Positions 1-7,239 of a stretch of DNA of 50,646 nucleotides are shown here, in pieces. How positions within the stretch are numbered: position 1 is the stretch's first letter; each line of letters begins with the position of its first letter. Source of the stretch: Paenibacillaceae bacterium (GTDB taxonomy: Bacteria; Bacillota; Bacilli; Paenibacillales; NBRC-103111); the NCBI GenBank assembly GCA_029256065.1, contig JAQSYT010000006.1, positions 1-50,646 of the forward strand. The letters run 5' to 3'. Position numbers and translations under genes: made by a program. Under the pieces are notes generated by a model, which did not search any database, was not told the DNA's origin, and saw only the letters and a program-made list of their open reading frames with translations.

Positions 1-276
1 TAATTCCCCCAAAAGTGACGCAAAGCTCCGCAGCTTATTCCGATTACTTTTGGGGGTGCCCCCGGTAAATAATTCCCCCAAAAGTGACGCAAAGCTCCGC
101 AGCTTATTCCGATTACTTTTGGGGGTGCCCCCGGTAATTAATTCCCCCAAAAGTGACGCAAAGCTCCGCAGCTTATTCCGATTACTTTTGGGGGTGCCCC
201 CGGTAAATAATTCCCCCAAAAGTGACGCAAAGCTCTGCAGCTTATTCCGATTACTTTTGGGGGTGCCCCCGGTAAA
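1..276. repeat. Tandem array of four 69-bp hairpin repeats
   Basis: Four head-to-tail copies start at 1, 70, 139 and 208. They are almost identical: a base near the 3' end of copy 2 and one C-to-T in copy 4 differ. Each copy contains an 11-bp inverted repeat, CCCCCAAAAGT and ACTTTTGGGGG, around a 29-nt loop, followed by GTGCCCCCGGTAA. The array begins at the window edge and may continue left. The period is a multiple of three, so an artefactual open frame runs through it. Related single copies occur at 6104-6167 and, inverted, at 13663-13722. There are no unique spacers, so this is not CRISPR. Confidence 0.95.
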
Positions 277-292
277 TAATTTTCCATTAAAT

Positions 293-322
293 AAAAAAAG
301 CCTCATCCTCTAAGGACGAAGC
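293..322 (-). terminator. T-box intrinsic terminator
   Basis: Ten-base-pair stem (300-309 with 313-322, including G-U pairs) with a three-base loop, followed on the minus strand by seven U residues. It lies directly after the T-box core, as expected for the terminator half of a T-box switch. Confidence 0.9.
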
Positions 323-604
323 TTGTCGTTGGCCACCTTAAATAACCTTCCTCCGCCTCTTGCAAGGCATAAAAGGTCCGCTGTCAGTACGAGGCCACAT
401 GCTGCTGTTCATACAGCCTGCCCGATACCGCTCCCATGATAACGGCGGGAAACCCGGCTTCCCCTACTACGCCAACAAGCGATTCGGCAAAGCAACTCCA
501 AAGGCCATTCGAGCATAGGCCGGACACCGGTTCGCAGCAGCCACCGGCTCTCTGAGGTCCGCTTCCTCATGTCTACTTACCCTTTTTCCAGGTTGATCAG
601 ATAT
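293..604 (-). ncRNA. T-box riboswitch leader, gene beyond left edge
   Basis: Read on the minus strand this is a roughly 310-nt leader. It carries a Stem I AGAGAG motif (near 545-550), a T-box core AAGGTGGCCAACGAC at 339-325, and an intrinsic terminator (stem 300-309 with 313-322, U run 299-293). T-box leaders bind uncharged tRNA and let transcription pass the terminator. The residue after UGG in the core is C, which would pair with a tRNA discriminator G. A GAAUGGCC segment on the 3' side of Stem I offers UGG as specifier. Together these suggest tRNA-Trp, but the specifier assignment is inference. The regulated gene would lie left of position 1, beyond the 69-bp repeats. Confidence 0.85.
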
Positions 605-610
605 GGATGC

Positions 611-639
611 ATTCTACTCCAAAAAGTCCATGCGGTCAA
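611..639 (-). promoter_or_regulatory. Promoter of the left T-box operon
   Basis: On the minus strand, TTGACC (639-634) and TAGAAT (616-611) are separated by 17 bp, a good sigma-A promoter. Transcription would start near 604, just before the Stem I region of the T-box leader. Confidence 0.8.
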
Positions 640-712
640 TAGGCATATGATGCTGCACATGAAGCTGTAGTTAAGCTGGGAATTGGGCAAACTATATACT
701 TCAAAAAAATAT

Positions 713-764
713 TTGACAAACATCAAAAAACAAGCAAAAATAACATATGAATACTTGTTCATAC
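713..764 (+). promoter_or_regulatory. Promoter region with ArsR/CzrA-type operator
   Basis: A consensus -35 TTGACA lies at 713-718, with only a weak -10 (AAAAAT, 736-741) at 17-bp spacing. Downstream is an inverted repeat, ATATGAA (745-751), six bases, TTCATAC (758-764). This matches the TGAA-N6-TTCA layout bound by ArsR/SmtB zinc sensors such as CzrA. It lies between the promoter and the cation efflux gene, so metal-relieved repression of that gene is the likely role. No ArsR-type gene is in the window. Confidence 0.65.
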
Positions 765-789
765 GTTTATATATCAGGAGATGATCAGA

Positions 790-1830
790 ATGAATATTAT
801 CAAACGTGAAACAGAAGCCTCCCATGAAATTAAATATGCTCATGACAGTCATAGGCATGAAAATGAGCATGAGTATGACCATGAGCATGGCCATACAGAC
901 AGCCATGGACATCATCATGGGCATAACCATAATCATAGTCATGGACATCACCATTTCGATGCCAACGGCAACAAAAAAGGCCTTGCATGGGCCCTTATCA
1001 TTACCTTTAGCATCATGCTGCTGGAGTTTTTTGGCGGGCTGGCTACAAACAGCCTCGCTCTGCTATCCGACAGCGGACACATGCTCAGTGATTCCAGTTC
1101 ACTGGTGCTGAGCCTGGTAGCAGTTTGGTTTGCCGCAAAACCCGCCTCCTCCAAAAGAACCTACGGCTACTTCCGGTTTGAAATTCTGGCAGCACTATTG
1201 AACGGTGTCACCCTCTTTATTATTGCAGGGGTCATTATCTGGGAGGCCGTGGGCCGCTTCGCCAACCCGCCCGAGGTATCCAGCGGCTCGATGATGCTCA
1301 TTGCATTCATCGGACTGTTTGCCAACCTGCTTAGCGCTTACTTTCTGATGAGTAAGGGGGATGTCAAAAATAACATCAATTTGAAAAGCGCCTATCTGCA
1401 TGTGCTGGGGGATGCACTGGGCTCCGTCGGAGCCATTGCCGCGGGATTGATCATGAAGCTGTTCGGGTGGTATGTAGCCGATCCTATTATCAGTGTGCTG
1501 GTTGCCGTCCTGATCCTCCGCGGTGCCTGGGGAATTGTGACACATACGGTGCATGTGCTGATGGAGGGCACTCCCTCCGGCATCAATGAAACGGAAGTTC
1601 GCCAGGCACTGGAGAGCCTGGAGGGAGTGGCTGATGTCCATGACCTTCATATTTGGACAATTACTTCAGGGTTGGATTCGCTTAGCTGCCACATCCTGAT
1701 GAAGGACGGCAGCGATTGCCAAGCAGTATTGCAGCAGGCCATACGGACCGTCAGCGATACTTTCCGCATCTCCCATTCCACCATTCAGGTAGAAAGCTCC
1801 GCCGTACGGCATGAAGAACTCCGCATATAA
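790..1830 (+). CDS. czcD: Cation diffusion facilitator, zinc type (CzcD/ZitB-like)
   Basis: A cytoplasmic-membrane metal/proton antiporter that exports Zn(II) and perhaps Cd or Co. The start at 790 is chosen because AGGAG at 776-780 touches an upstream in-frame ATG at 781 but is well spaced from 790, giving 346 residues, normal for the family. The N-terminal 55 residues form a very His/Asp-rich segment, a known metal-binding feature of zinc members. Six membrane segments follow. The two HxxxD metal sites are visible as HMLSD in segment 2 and HVLGD in segment 5, the zinc-type arrangement. The C-terminal cytoplasmic domain contains HDLHIW. It is a single gene between an ArsR-type operator and a strong terminator. 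Confidence 0.93.
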   Translation: MNIIKRETEASHEIKYAHDSHRHENEHEYDHEHGHTDSHGHHHGHNHNHSHGHHHFDANGNKKGLAWALIITFSIMLLEFFGGLATNSLALLSDSGHMLSDSSSLVLSLVAVWFAAKPASSKRTYGYFRFEILAALLNGVTLFIIAGVIIWEAVGRFANPPEVSSGSMMLIAFIGLFANLLSAYFLMSKGDVKNNINLKSAYLHVLGDALGSVGAIAAGLIMKLFGWYVADPIISVLVAVLILRGAWGIVTHTVHVLMEGTPSGINETEVRQALESLEGVADVHDLHIWTITSGLDSLSCHILMKDGSDCQAVLQQAIRTVSDTFRISHSTIQVESSAVRHEELRI

Positions 1831-1835
1831 AAAAT

Positions 1836-1881
1836 AAAAATCACCCTCTGCCGGCCAATATGCACAATGAGGGTGATTTTT
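1836..1881. terminator. Bidirectional terminator between czcD and tcdA
   Basis: A 13-bp stem AAAAATCACCCTC / GAGGGTGATTTTT (1836-1848 with 1869-1881) flanked by A and T runs on both sides. It can end both the plus-strand czcD transcript and the minus-strand tcdA transcript converging here. Confidence 0.9.
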
Positions 1882-1883
1882 GT

Positions 1884-2633
1884 TTATTGGACACTCTTCT
1901 TCAGCAGATCCTTAACGGCTGCGCCGACCATAATCAGACCAGCCACCGGAGGCACAAACGAGTTGCTTGCCGGGGGGTTCTGGGCTTTGCGGATTTCCGG
2001 GGCATTTTCCGGCACGATTTTTTGCGTGATATCCTCCCGCGGCAAAAGCGGCTCCTCCGTGGAGAACACTACCTTTACTCCTTTGTGGATGCCGTCCTTA
2101 CGCAGCTTTTGCCGGATGACCCGCGCTATAGGGTCCACGGTGGTCTTAGAAATATCCGCCACCTGGAACCGGGAAGGGTCCATTTTGTTGGCTGCCCCCA
2201 TGCAAGAAATAATGGGGATTTTGCGCTTCAGGCATTCCTTGATCAGATGGATCTTGTAGCTGACGGTATCGGAGGCGTCCAGCACGTAATCCAGTGGATA
2301 CTTGAAAAGCTCTTCATAGGTTTCCTCGGTATAAAACATCTTCAATGCAATGGCGTCGCACTCCGGATTAATATCGGCAATCCGGTCTTTCATGAGTTCA
2401 GCCTTGGGCTTGCCGACAGTGGACAGAAGAGCATGAATTTGCCGGTTGATGTTGGTTATGTCCACAACATCCTTATCGATCATGATAATCCGGCCAACCC
2501 CGGAGCGGGCTAAAGCCTCAGCGGCTATGGAGCCTACCCCACCGATTCCAAGCACAGCCACGGTGCAGTTTTTTAAGAAATCCAGCCCTTCGGAGCCAAC
2601 AGCAAGCTCCGTTCGGGAAAATTGATGCAGCAT
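1884..2633 (-). CDS. tcdA: tRNA threonylcarbamoyladenosine dehydratase (TcdA/YrvM)
   Basis: A ThiF/E1-like enzyme that uses ATP to dehydrate t6A37 of tRNA to its cyclic form. The 249-residue product has the nucleotide-binding GIGGVGS at about residues 29-35, the acidic IMIDKDVVD strand end, NINRQ, and DASDTVSYK, all typical of the CsdL/TcdA branch. AAGGAGG lies ten bases before the ATG. It follows aspS at a distance of 362 bp on the same strand, the order also found in Bacillus (hisS-aspS-yrvM). An inverted repeat at 2652-2675 lies directly upstream of the ribosome binding site. Confidence 0.93.
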   Translation of the reverse strand: MLHQFSRTELAVGSEGLDFLKNCTVAVLGIGGVGSIAAEALARSGVGRIIMIDKDVVDITNINRQIHALLSTVGKPKAELMKDRIADINPECDAIALKMFYTEETYEELFKYPLDYVLDASDTVSYKIHLIKECLKRKIPIISCMGAANKMDPSRFQVADISKTTVDPIARVIRQKLRKDGIHKGVKVVFSTEEPLLPREDITQKIVPENAPEIRKAQNPPASNSFVPPVAGLIMVGAAVKDLLKKSVQ

Positions 2634-2995
2634 CAGGTAAAATCCTCCTTAAAGCTTTGCCCCCAGGCAAAGCTTACTTCGTGAGCATTCGCAAGAAACA
2701 AAATAAACTGCAAAAATGCATCTATTTTAACTCTCTCCAACCTTGCCACCAGCTCATCCTGCAAAAATACATTATTTTTGCGCATGCTCCGGCAATAGGC
2801 GCGGTTGGAGAACCAAAATAGCTGCATTTTTGCATGAACAGGTGCATGTTGTGGCGTTTAGCTAAATATTAGCTGCACTTTTGCATTTGAGCCCAGTGTC
2901 CGGTGCCCGGTCCAACTGCTTGACCCTCCGGCAAAAGCGCAGCTAACCTTCTGCCTATCCGCCTGACTCTGGTTTCCTACTCCCGGCTGCCAATA
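2634..2995. repeat. aspS-tcdA spacer with TGCA palindromes
   Basis: 362 bp without a convincing gene. It holds four copies of a near-palindrome of the form TGCA-A/T-rich-TGCA: 2709-2720, 2760-2771, 2823-2834 and 2874-2885. It also holds AGCTAA-ATA-TTAGCT (2860-2874) and a perfect 10-bp-arm hairpin AAGCTTTGCC / GGCAAAGCTT (2652-2675) beside the tcdA ribosome binding site. I looked for 6S RNA here, because Bacillus carries bsrA near this position, and could not recognise it. No clear terminator follows aspS. Confidence 0.7.
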
Positions 2996-4777
2996 TTACT
3001 TGGCTGCGGGCTCCTTCACCGCCAGCTTGATGGACAGCTCTTCCAGCTGTTCATTGTCCACCGGGCTGGGCGCGCTCATCATGAGGCATGTTGCGCTGGC
3101 TGTTTTCGGGAAGGCAATCACCTCACGCAGGTTGGACTGCTTGGCGATGAGCATTACCAGACGGTCGAAGCCGTAGGCCATGCCGCCATGGGGCGGTGTG
3201 CCGTATTCGAAGGCATCCATCAGGTAGCCGAATTTCTCTCTGGCCAGCTCGGGGGAGAAGCCCAGGGCGTCGAACATTTTCTCCTGTACATCCCGCTTAT
3301 AAATCCGCATGGAGCCGCCGCCCACCTCGTAGCCGTTCAGCACCAGGTCATAGGCCTGGGCACGGATCTTGCCCGGGTCGGTGTCGAAGTAGTGCAGGTC
3401 CTCCTCATGGGGACGGGTAAACGGATGGTGCTCGGCCACATAACGTTTGGCTTCCTCATCGTAGCCCAAAAGCGGGAAGTCAATAACCCACGCAAACTTG
3501 TACTCATTTTCGTTAATGAGACCTAACTCCTTGCCTACCTTCAAACGCAGGTTGCCAAGCACATCATTCACTACCTTGGCCTTGTCCGCGGAGAAGATCA
3601 GCACGTCACCTTCCTGGGCGTCCAGGCGTTCGGTCAAAGCGGCAATTTCCGCTTCGGTGAAGAACTTGACAATAGGACCCTTCCACTCGCCGTCCTTGAT
3701 TTGAATCCAAGCCAAGCCTTTGCCGCCGTAGCGGGAGGCGAAGGGGGCCAGATCATCCAGCTCCTTGCGGCTCCAGGATGCGCAGCCCTTGGCGTTCAGC
3801 GCCTTGACGATGCCGCCTCCGGCTACAACAGATGCAAACACCTTCACGCCGCTTGACGCCACAATGTCGGAGACATCGCGCAGCTCCAGGCCAAACCGCA
3901 GATCCGGCTTGTCGGAGCCATATTTGCCCATGGCATCCGCATAGGTCAGACGTTGGAACGGACGGGGAATATCCATATCCAGCGTAGTTTTGAAGAGCTT
4001 TACACACAGCTCCTCCATCATCTCCAGAAGCTGGTCCCGGGTGAGGAAGGAGGTCTCAATGTCCACCTGGGTAAACTCCGGCTGGCGGTCCGCACGCAGG
4101 TCCTCATCGCGGAAGCAGCGGGCGATCTGGTAATAACGCTCCACGCCGCCCACCATCAGAAGCTGCTTATACAGCTGCGGGGATTGGGGCAGGGCGAAGA
4201 ATTCGCCCGGATGAACACGGCTCGGCACCAGATAGTCCCGCGCACCCTCAGGGGAGCTTTTGGTCAGAATCGGCGTTTCCACTTCCACAAAGCCGTTGTC
4301 ATCCAGATAATCACGGAATACCTTGGCGGCCTTGGAGCGCAGGTACAGGGAGCGCTGCATTTCCGGACGGCGCAGGTCCAGATAACGGTACTTCAGACGA
4401 ACCTGCTCATCCACCTCCACACCGTCTTCGATGAAGAAGGGGGGCGTTTTGGCAGCGTTCATAATCTCAATTTCGGTAACCCGGACCTCAATCTCACCGG
4501 TTCCCAGGTTGGGGTTTTTGGTGTCCTCGCTGCGTTCTACAACAGTACCGCTTACCGCCAGCACATATTCATTCCGCGCCCGGTCAGCAATGGCCAGCGC
4601 TTCTCCGGAGAAATCCGGGTTGAAGACCACCTGGATAATACCGCTGCGGTCCCGCAGATCAATAAACAGCACTCCGCCCAAATCCCGGCGGCGTTGGACC
4701 CAGCCGTTCAGGGTAACTTTCGTTCCGACGTCAGCCTTAGCAAGCAGGCCGCACTGATGGGTTCTTAACATAGACAT
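2996..4777 (-). CDS. aspS: Aspartyl-tRNA synthetase
   Basis: Charges tRNA-Asp in the cytoplasm. The 593-residue length is that of bacterial class II AspRS. An N-terminal OB-fold anticodon domain (about 1-110, [11 protein letters not shown]) precedes the catalytic core with motif 2 [16 protein letters not shown] (about 217-232), an inserted GAD domain (about 290-420), and motif 3 [12 protein letters not shown] near residue 540. GGAGG lies ten bases before the chosen ATG; an in-frame ATG two codons in is an alternative. It lies 45 bp downstream of hisS and is probably co-transcribed from the hisS T-box promoter. Confidence 0.97.
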   Translation of the reverse strand: MSMLRTHQCGLLAKADVGTKVTLNGWVQRRRDLGGVLFIDLRDRSGIIQVVFNPDFSGEALAIADRARNEYVLAVSGTVVERSEDTKNPNLGTGEIEVRVTEIEIMNAAKTPPFFIEDGVEVDEQVRLKYRYLDLRRPEMQRSLYLRSKAAKVFRDYLDDNGFVEVETPILTKSSPEGARDYLVPSRVHPGEFFALPQSPQLYKQLLMVGGVERYYQIARCFRDEDLRADRQPEFTQVDIETSFLTRDQLLEMMEELCVKLFKTTLDMDIPRPFQRLTYADAMGKYGSDKPDLRFGLELRDVSDIVASSGVKVFASVVAGGGIVKALNAKGCASWSRKELDDLAPFASRYGGKGLAWIQIKDGEWKGPIVKFFTEAEIAALTERLDAQEGDVLIFSADKAKVVNDVLGNLRLKVGKELGLINENEYKFAWVIDFPLLGYDEEAKRYVAEHHPFTRPHEEDLHYFDTDPGKIRAQAYDLVLNGYEVGGGSMRIYKRDVQEKMFDALGFSPELAREKFGYLMDAFEYGTPPHGGMAYGFDRLVMLIAKQSNLREVIAFPKTASATCLMMSAPSPVDNEQLEELSIKLAVKEPAAK

Positions 4778-4822
4778 TTTCCCTTAACCTCCGTGTATAT
4801 GAAAATTAGTTTTTGAGACTCT

Positions 4823-6073
4823 TTAATGACGCTTAATCCAATCTGCCAATTCAGCCAGCGGAACCCGCTCCTGGTCCCCGGTTCCCATCGTCTTTACGGT
4901 AATTTCATCCGCCGCCAGCTCGTCATCGCCGAGTATAGCTACAAAACGGGCCTGAACCCGGTCAGCCGACTTCATTCGTGCCTTCATCTTGCGGTTCAGA
5001 TAATCCTTCTCGCAGGCAATCCCTGCCCGGCGCAGCTGGTACAGAAGAGCTGTGGTCTTCGCTTCCGCCGCATCCCCCATGCCGATCAGATAAACCGCCA
5101 GCTCATTCTCGCGCGGGATCTCCACTTCTTGGGCGCCAAGCACCAAAGCAGTACGCTCCAGGCCGATGCCGAAGCCGATGCCCGGCTGGTCCTGGCCGCC
5201 AATCTGGCCCACCAGCCCGTTATACCGCCCGCCGCCGCCGATGGTGTCGATGGCGCCGATCCCCTCCGCCTTGTATTCGAAGGCGGTCAGCGTGTAATAA
5301 TCCAGCCCCCGCACCAAACGGGGATTGATGGAGAAGGAAATCCCCATGGCTGTCAGGTGGCTTTTCACTGCTTCGAAGTGGGAGAGGCATTCCTCATCCA
5401 GATAATCAATGAGCTCCGGCACGCCAACGAAATGGGCCTGGTCCACCTTGCAGTCCAACACCCGCAGCGGGTTACGGTCCATCCGGGACTGGCAGTCCCG
5501 GCACAGGAGATGCCGTTTGGGCTCCAGAAACCCGAGCAGCGCTTCGCGGTACGCGCTTCGGCTCTCCGCATTGCCAACGGAGTTGATTTCCAACCGCACC
5601 CCTTTTAAGCCCAGCTCCTCATAGATGGTTAGCCCCAGGGCAATAACCTCAGCATCGATGGAGGGGTCCGTAGCCCCGAAGGCCTCAACGCCGAATTGGT
5701 GGAACTGGCGGAAGCGTCCGGCTTGCGGCTGCTCGTAGCGGAACATCGGCCCGGTATAATACAGCTTGCTTACATCCGGCTCCCCGTACAGCTTATTCTC
5801 CACGTATGCCCGCACCACACCGGCAGTTCCTTCCGGCCGCAGGGAAATGGAACGGTTGCCCTTATCCAGGAACGTGTACATTTCCTTCTCCACGATGTCG
5901 GTGGTTTCCCCTACCCCCCGGGAGAACAGCTCTGTATGCTCAAAAATCGGCGTCCGGATTTCCCGGTAATGGAACCGGCGGCAGACATCCCTGGCGGTTT
6001 TTTCGATAAATTGCCAAATCTCCACATTTCCCGGCAGAAAATCCTGCGTCCCCTTGGGTCTTTGAATACTCAA
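4823..6073 (-). CDS. hisS: Histidyl-tRNA synthetase
   Basis: Charges tRNA-His. The 416-residue class II enzyme shows motif 2 (FRYEQPQAGRFRQFHQ, about 113-128), the histidine-binding GLDYYTLTAFE (about 258-268), motif 3 GIGFGIGLERT (about 300-310) and a C-terminal anticodon-binding domain. The start is a TTG (6073-6071) with AGAGG about ten bases upstream; no better in-frame ATG is present. It is the first gene of a hisS-aspS-(tcdA) operon led by a T-box switch. A hairpin repeat (6104-6167) lies between the leader terminator and this start. Confidence 0.96.
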   Translation of the reverse strand: MSIQRPKGTQDFLPGNVEIWQFIEKTARDVCRRFHYREIRTPIFEHTELFSRGVGETTDIVEKEMYTFLDKGNRSISLRPEGTAGVVRAYVENKLYGEPDVSKLYYTGPMFRYEQPQAGRFRQFHQFGVEAFGATDPSIDAEVIALGLTIYEELGLKGVRLEINSVGNAESRSAYREALLGFLEPKRHLLCRDCQSRMDRNPLRVLDCKVDQAHFVGVPELIDYLDEECLSHFEAVKSHLTAMGISFSINPRLVRGLDYYTLTAFEYKAEGIGAIDTIGGGGRYNGLVGQIGGQDQPGIGFGIGLERTALVLGAQEVEIPRENELAVYLIGMGDAAEAKTTALLYQLRRAGIACEKDYLNRKMKARMKSADRVQARFVAILGDDELAADEITVKTMGTGDQERVPLAELADWIKRH

Positions 6074-6103
6074 TGTCCGTCAACCTCTCTTTCTTGAAAT
6101 CAT

Positions 6104-6167
6104 CCCCCAAAAGTAATCCAAATGCTTCGAAGTCCATTCCAGGTACTTGTGGGGGAGCCCCGGTTAA
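6104..6167 (+). repeat. Single hairpin repeat, family of the 1-276 array
   Basis: CCCCCAAAAGT, a 30-nt interior, then ACTTGTGGGGG and AGCCCCGGTTAA. The arms, the interior (roughly 60% matching) and the tail match the 69-bp unit at 1-276 in the same orientation. It occupies the gap between the T-box terminator U run (6178-6173) and the hisS start, so the read-through mRNA carries it in its 5' untranslated region. Confidence 0.85.
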
Positions 6168-6172
6168 AATGC

Positions 6173-6213
6173 AAAAAATCCCTCATCCCTGGCTAACTAA
6201 TGCCTGGGACGAG
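6173..6213 (-). terminator. hisS T-box terminator
   Basis: A 12-bp stem (CTCATCCCTGGC at 6182-6193 with GCCTGGGACGAG at 6202-6213, one G-U pair) with an 8-nt loop, followed on the minus strand by GGGA and six U residues. Confidence 0.92.
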
Positions 6214-6501
6214 AGATTGAATAAACAATTTCCCGCGGTACCACCCGCTATTCGGAACAAACCACGGCATAGCCATGGAACACAGTTCCGCACTTAAAGG
6301 CGGGTAACGACCGCCATACGCAAATCCGTTACTGCACGTCCGGCGCTTGCTTTCTAAAAAGCTCGCACCCCCGGGTTCACGGCTTGTTCTCGGGGAGGTC
6401 TTTCCTTCTCCTGCAACGGAAGCTTCCAGCCTTGGCTTCCTCTCTGAAGATGCGGGGAATGAAGTACTTTGTCCCTTCAACGAATCAAAGGATGAATATT
6501 A
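6173..6501 (-). ncRNA. T-box riboswitch leader of hisS-aspS
   Basis: A minus-strand leader of about 330 nt. It carries the Stem I AGAGAG motif, a canonical T-box core GGGTGGTACCGCGGG (6246-6232) and a terminator (6182-6193 with 6202-6213, U run 6178-6173). Uncharged tRNA pairing with the core UGGU would favour the antiterminator and allow hisS-aspS expression. UGGU can wobble-pair with a discriminator G, as in tRNA-Asp, but not with the C of tRNA-His. A GAC triplet (6400-6398) in a purine-rich segment on the 3' side of Stem I is a candidate Asp specifier. Specificity is inference; the leader itself is secure. Confidence 0.93.
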
Positions 6502-6507
6502 GTTCAA

Positions 6508-6536
6508 ATTGTAAACAAGCTGTCGGATAAAGTCAA
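6508..6536 (-). promoter_or_regulatory. hisS operon promoter
   Basis: TTGACT (6536-6531) and TACAAT (6513-6508) on the minus strand with a 17-bp spacer: a strong sigma-A promoter. Start of transcription near 6501, right before the T-box Stem I. Confidence 0.88.
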
Positions 6537-6581
6537 GCGGCGAAAATCTATTCCCATTTTAAAAATATCCGGAAAAAGAAG

Positions 6582-6802
6582 AAACCTACCGCAAAGTGTA
6601 GGTTTAAGAGAAAATATATTTTAAAAAGGGGGTCGAAGTTAAGTATAGCTAAAGCTTATTAAAGAATCATTAAAGCCCGATTACAAATATATTACAAATT
6701 ATGAAACGCTTTATATAAAGCGCTTTAAAAATTTATTTGAACAGGCTAGTCTATGTCGTTCAGACAAACATATAAATGAAATCACAAGGGAAAAACCTTG
6801 TG
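6582..6802 (+). promoter_or_regulatory. Structured A/T-rich leader of the acidic protein gene
   Basis: This spacer between the hisS promoter and the gene at 6828 contains three inverted repeats. They are AAACCTAC / GTAGGTTT (6582-6605), a perfect 16-bp palindrome CGCTTTATATAAAGCG (6707-6722) and CACAAGG / CCTTGTG (6783-6802), the last just ahead of the ribosome binding site. TATAAA (6714-6719) inside the palindrome could be a -10 box, but its -35 is poor, so the promoter is unproven. The palindrome could be an operator. I tested it against the CcpA cre consensus and it does not fit. Confidence 0.5.
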
Positions 6803-6827
6803 AAACGATAAAACGGAGGGAACAAAC

Positions 6828-7136
6828 ATGGCGGAAGAATATCAATCAATCGAAGCTCTGGATGAGACTGTGGAAGCAGAAATCGTTGCCGAAGAGGTAA
6901 CCGAGGAAGCAGTCGGCGAAGTACAGGAAGTGGATACGCTTGAGGAGCTCTTCTCCGATGAGGAAGAGATTCTGGATGAAGCGGAAGATGATGCTGAAGC
7001 GGAGCTGGACGAGCTGACCGAAGAGGCTGAATTGGAAGACGAAGCCCCGGAAGAAGAGCTGGAAGAAGCTGCTGAGCTGGACGCCGCAGAGGAAGCCACA
7101 GAGGACCAGCCCGAGGAAACCGAAGAAGAAGCATAA
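6828..7136 (+). CDS. Extremely acidic small protein, unknown function
   Basis: I do not recognise this 102-residue protein. It has 41 Glu and 10 Asp, that is 51 acidic residues, and no Lys, Arg, His or Cys, so the net charge is about -51. Aromatic residues are one Tyr and one Phe. There is no signal peptide or membrane segment, and most of it should be disordered or weakly helical. GGAGGG lies six bases before the ATG and a strong terminator follows, which supports a real monocistronic gene. Highly acidic small proteins can mimic nucleic acid or bind cations or basic proteins; this is only a possibility here. It lies divergent from hisS. Confidence 0.7.
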   Translation: MAEEYQSIEALDETVEAEIVAEEVTEEAVGEVQEVDTLEELFSDEEEILDEAEDDAEAELDELTEEAELEDEAPEEELEEAAELDAAEEATEDQPEETEEEA

Positions 7137-7181
7137 GAGCCAGCCTTCCGCCGCGTCGGCACTAACACGAATGCAGCACAC

Positions 7182-7230
7182 AAAAAGCCATCCTTTTGAG
7201 GTGTTCCCCCTCGCGAGAATGGCTTTTTTT
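7182..7230. terminator. Bidirectional terminator
   Basis: AAAAAGCCAT (7182-7191) and ATGGCTTTTTTT (7219-7230) enclose an inner imperfect stem. A and T runs on both sides serve the acidic-protein gene (plus) and the FAD oxidoreductase gene (minus). Confidence 0.88.
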
Positions 7231-7239
7231 GTTTGAATT

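Noticed and set aside
1-276. CRISPR array
   Set aside because: Copies are contiguous with no unique spacers.
50-313. 87-codon open frame through the tandem repeats
   Set aside because: The unit length is a multiple of three, so any frame without a stop repeats itself; there is no ribosome site and the DNA is palindromic.
577-954. Met-rich minus-strand frame
   Set aside because: It is the complement of the His-codon-rich start of the zinc exporter and of the T-box promoter region.
2633-2827. 64-codon frame ahead of tcdA
   Set aside because: It runs through the palindromic repeats, lacks a ribosome site and shows no family likeness.
2634-2995. 6S RNA gene
   Set aside because: Position resembles that of bsrA in Bacillus, but the central bulge and closing stems could not be found by eye.
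6701-6725. CcpA cre site before the acidic protein gene
   Set aside because: The sequence is a 16-bp palindrome of another type; aligned to the cre consensus the central CG is out of place.
6842-7183. Ser-rich and other minus-strand frames opposite the acidic protein
   Set aside because: They mirror the GAA/GAG codon bias of the plus-strand gene, which alone has a good ribosome site.
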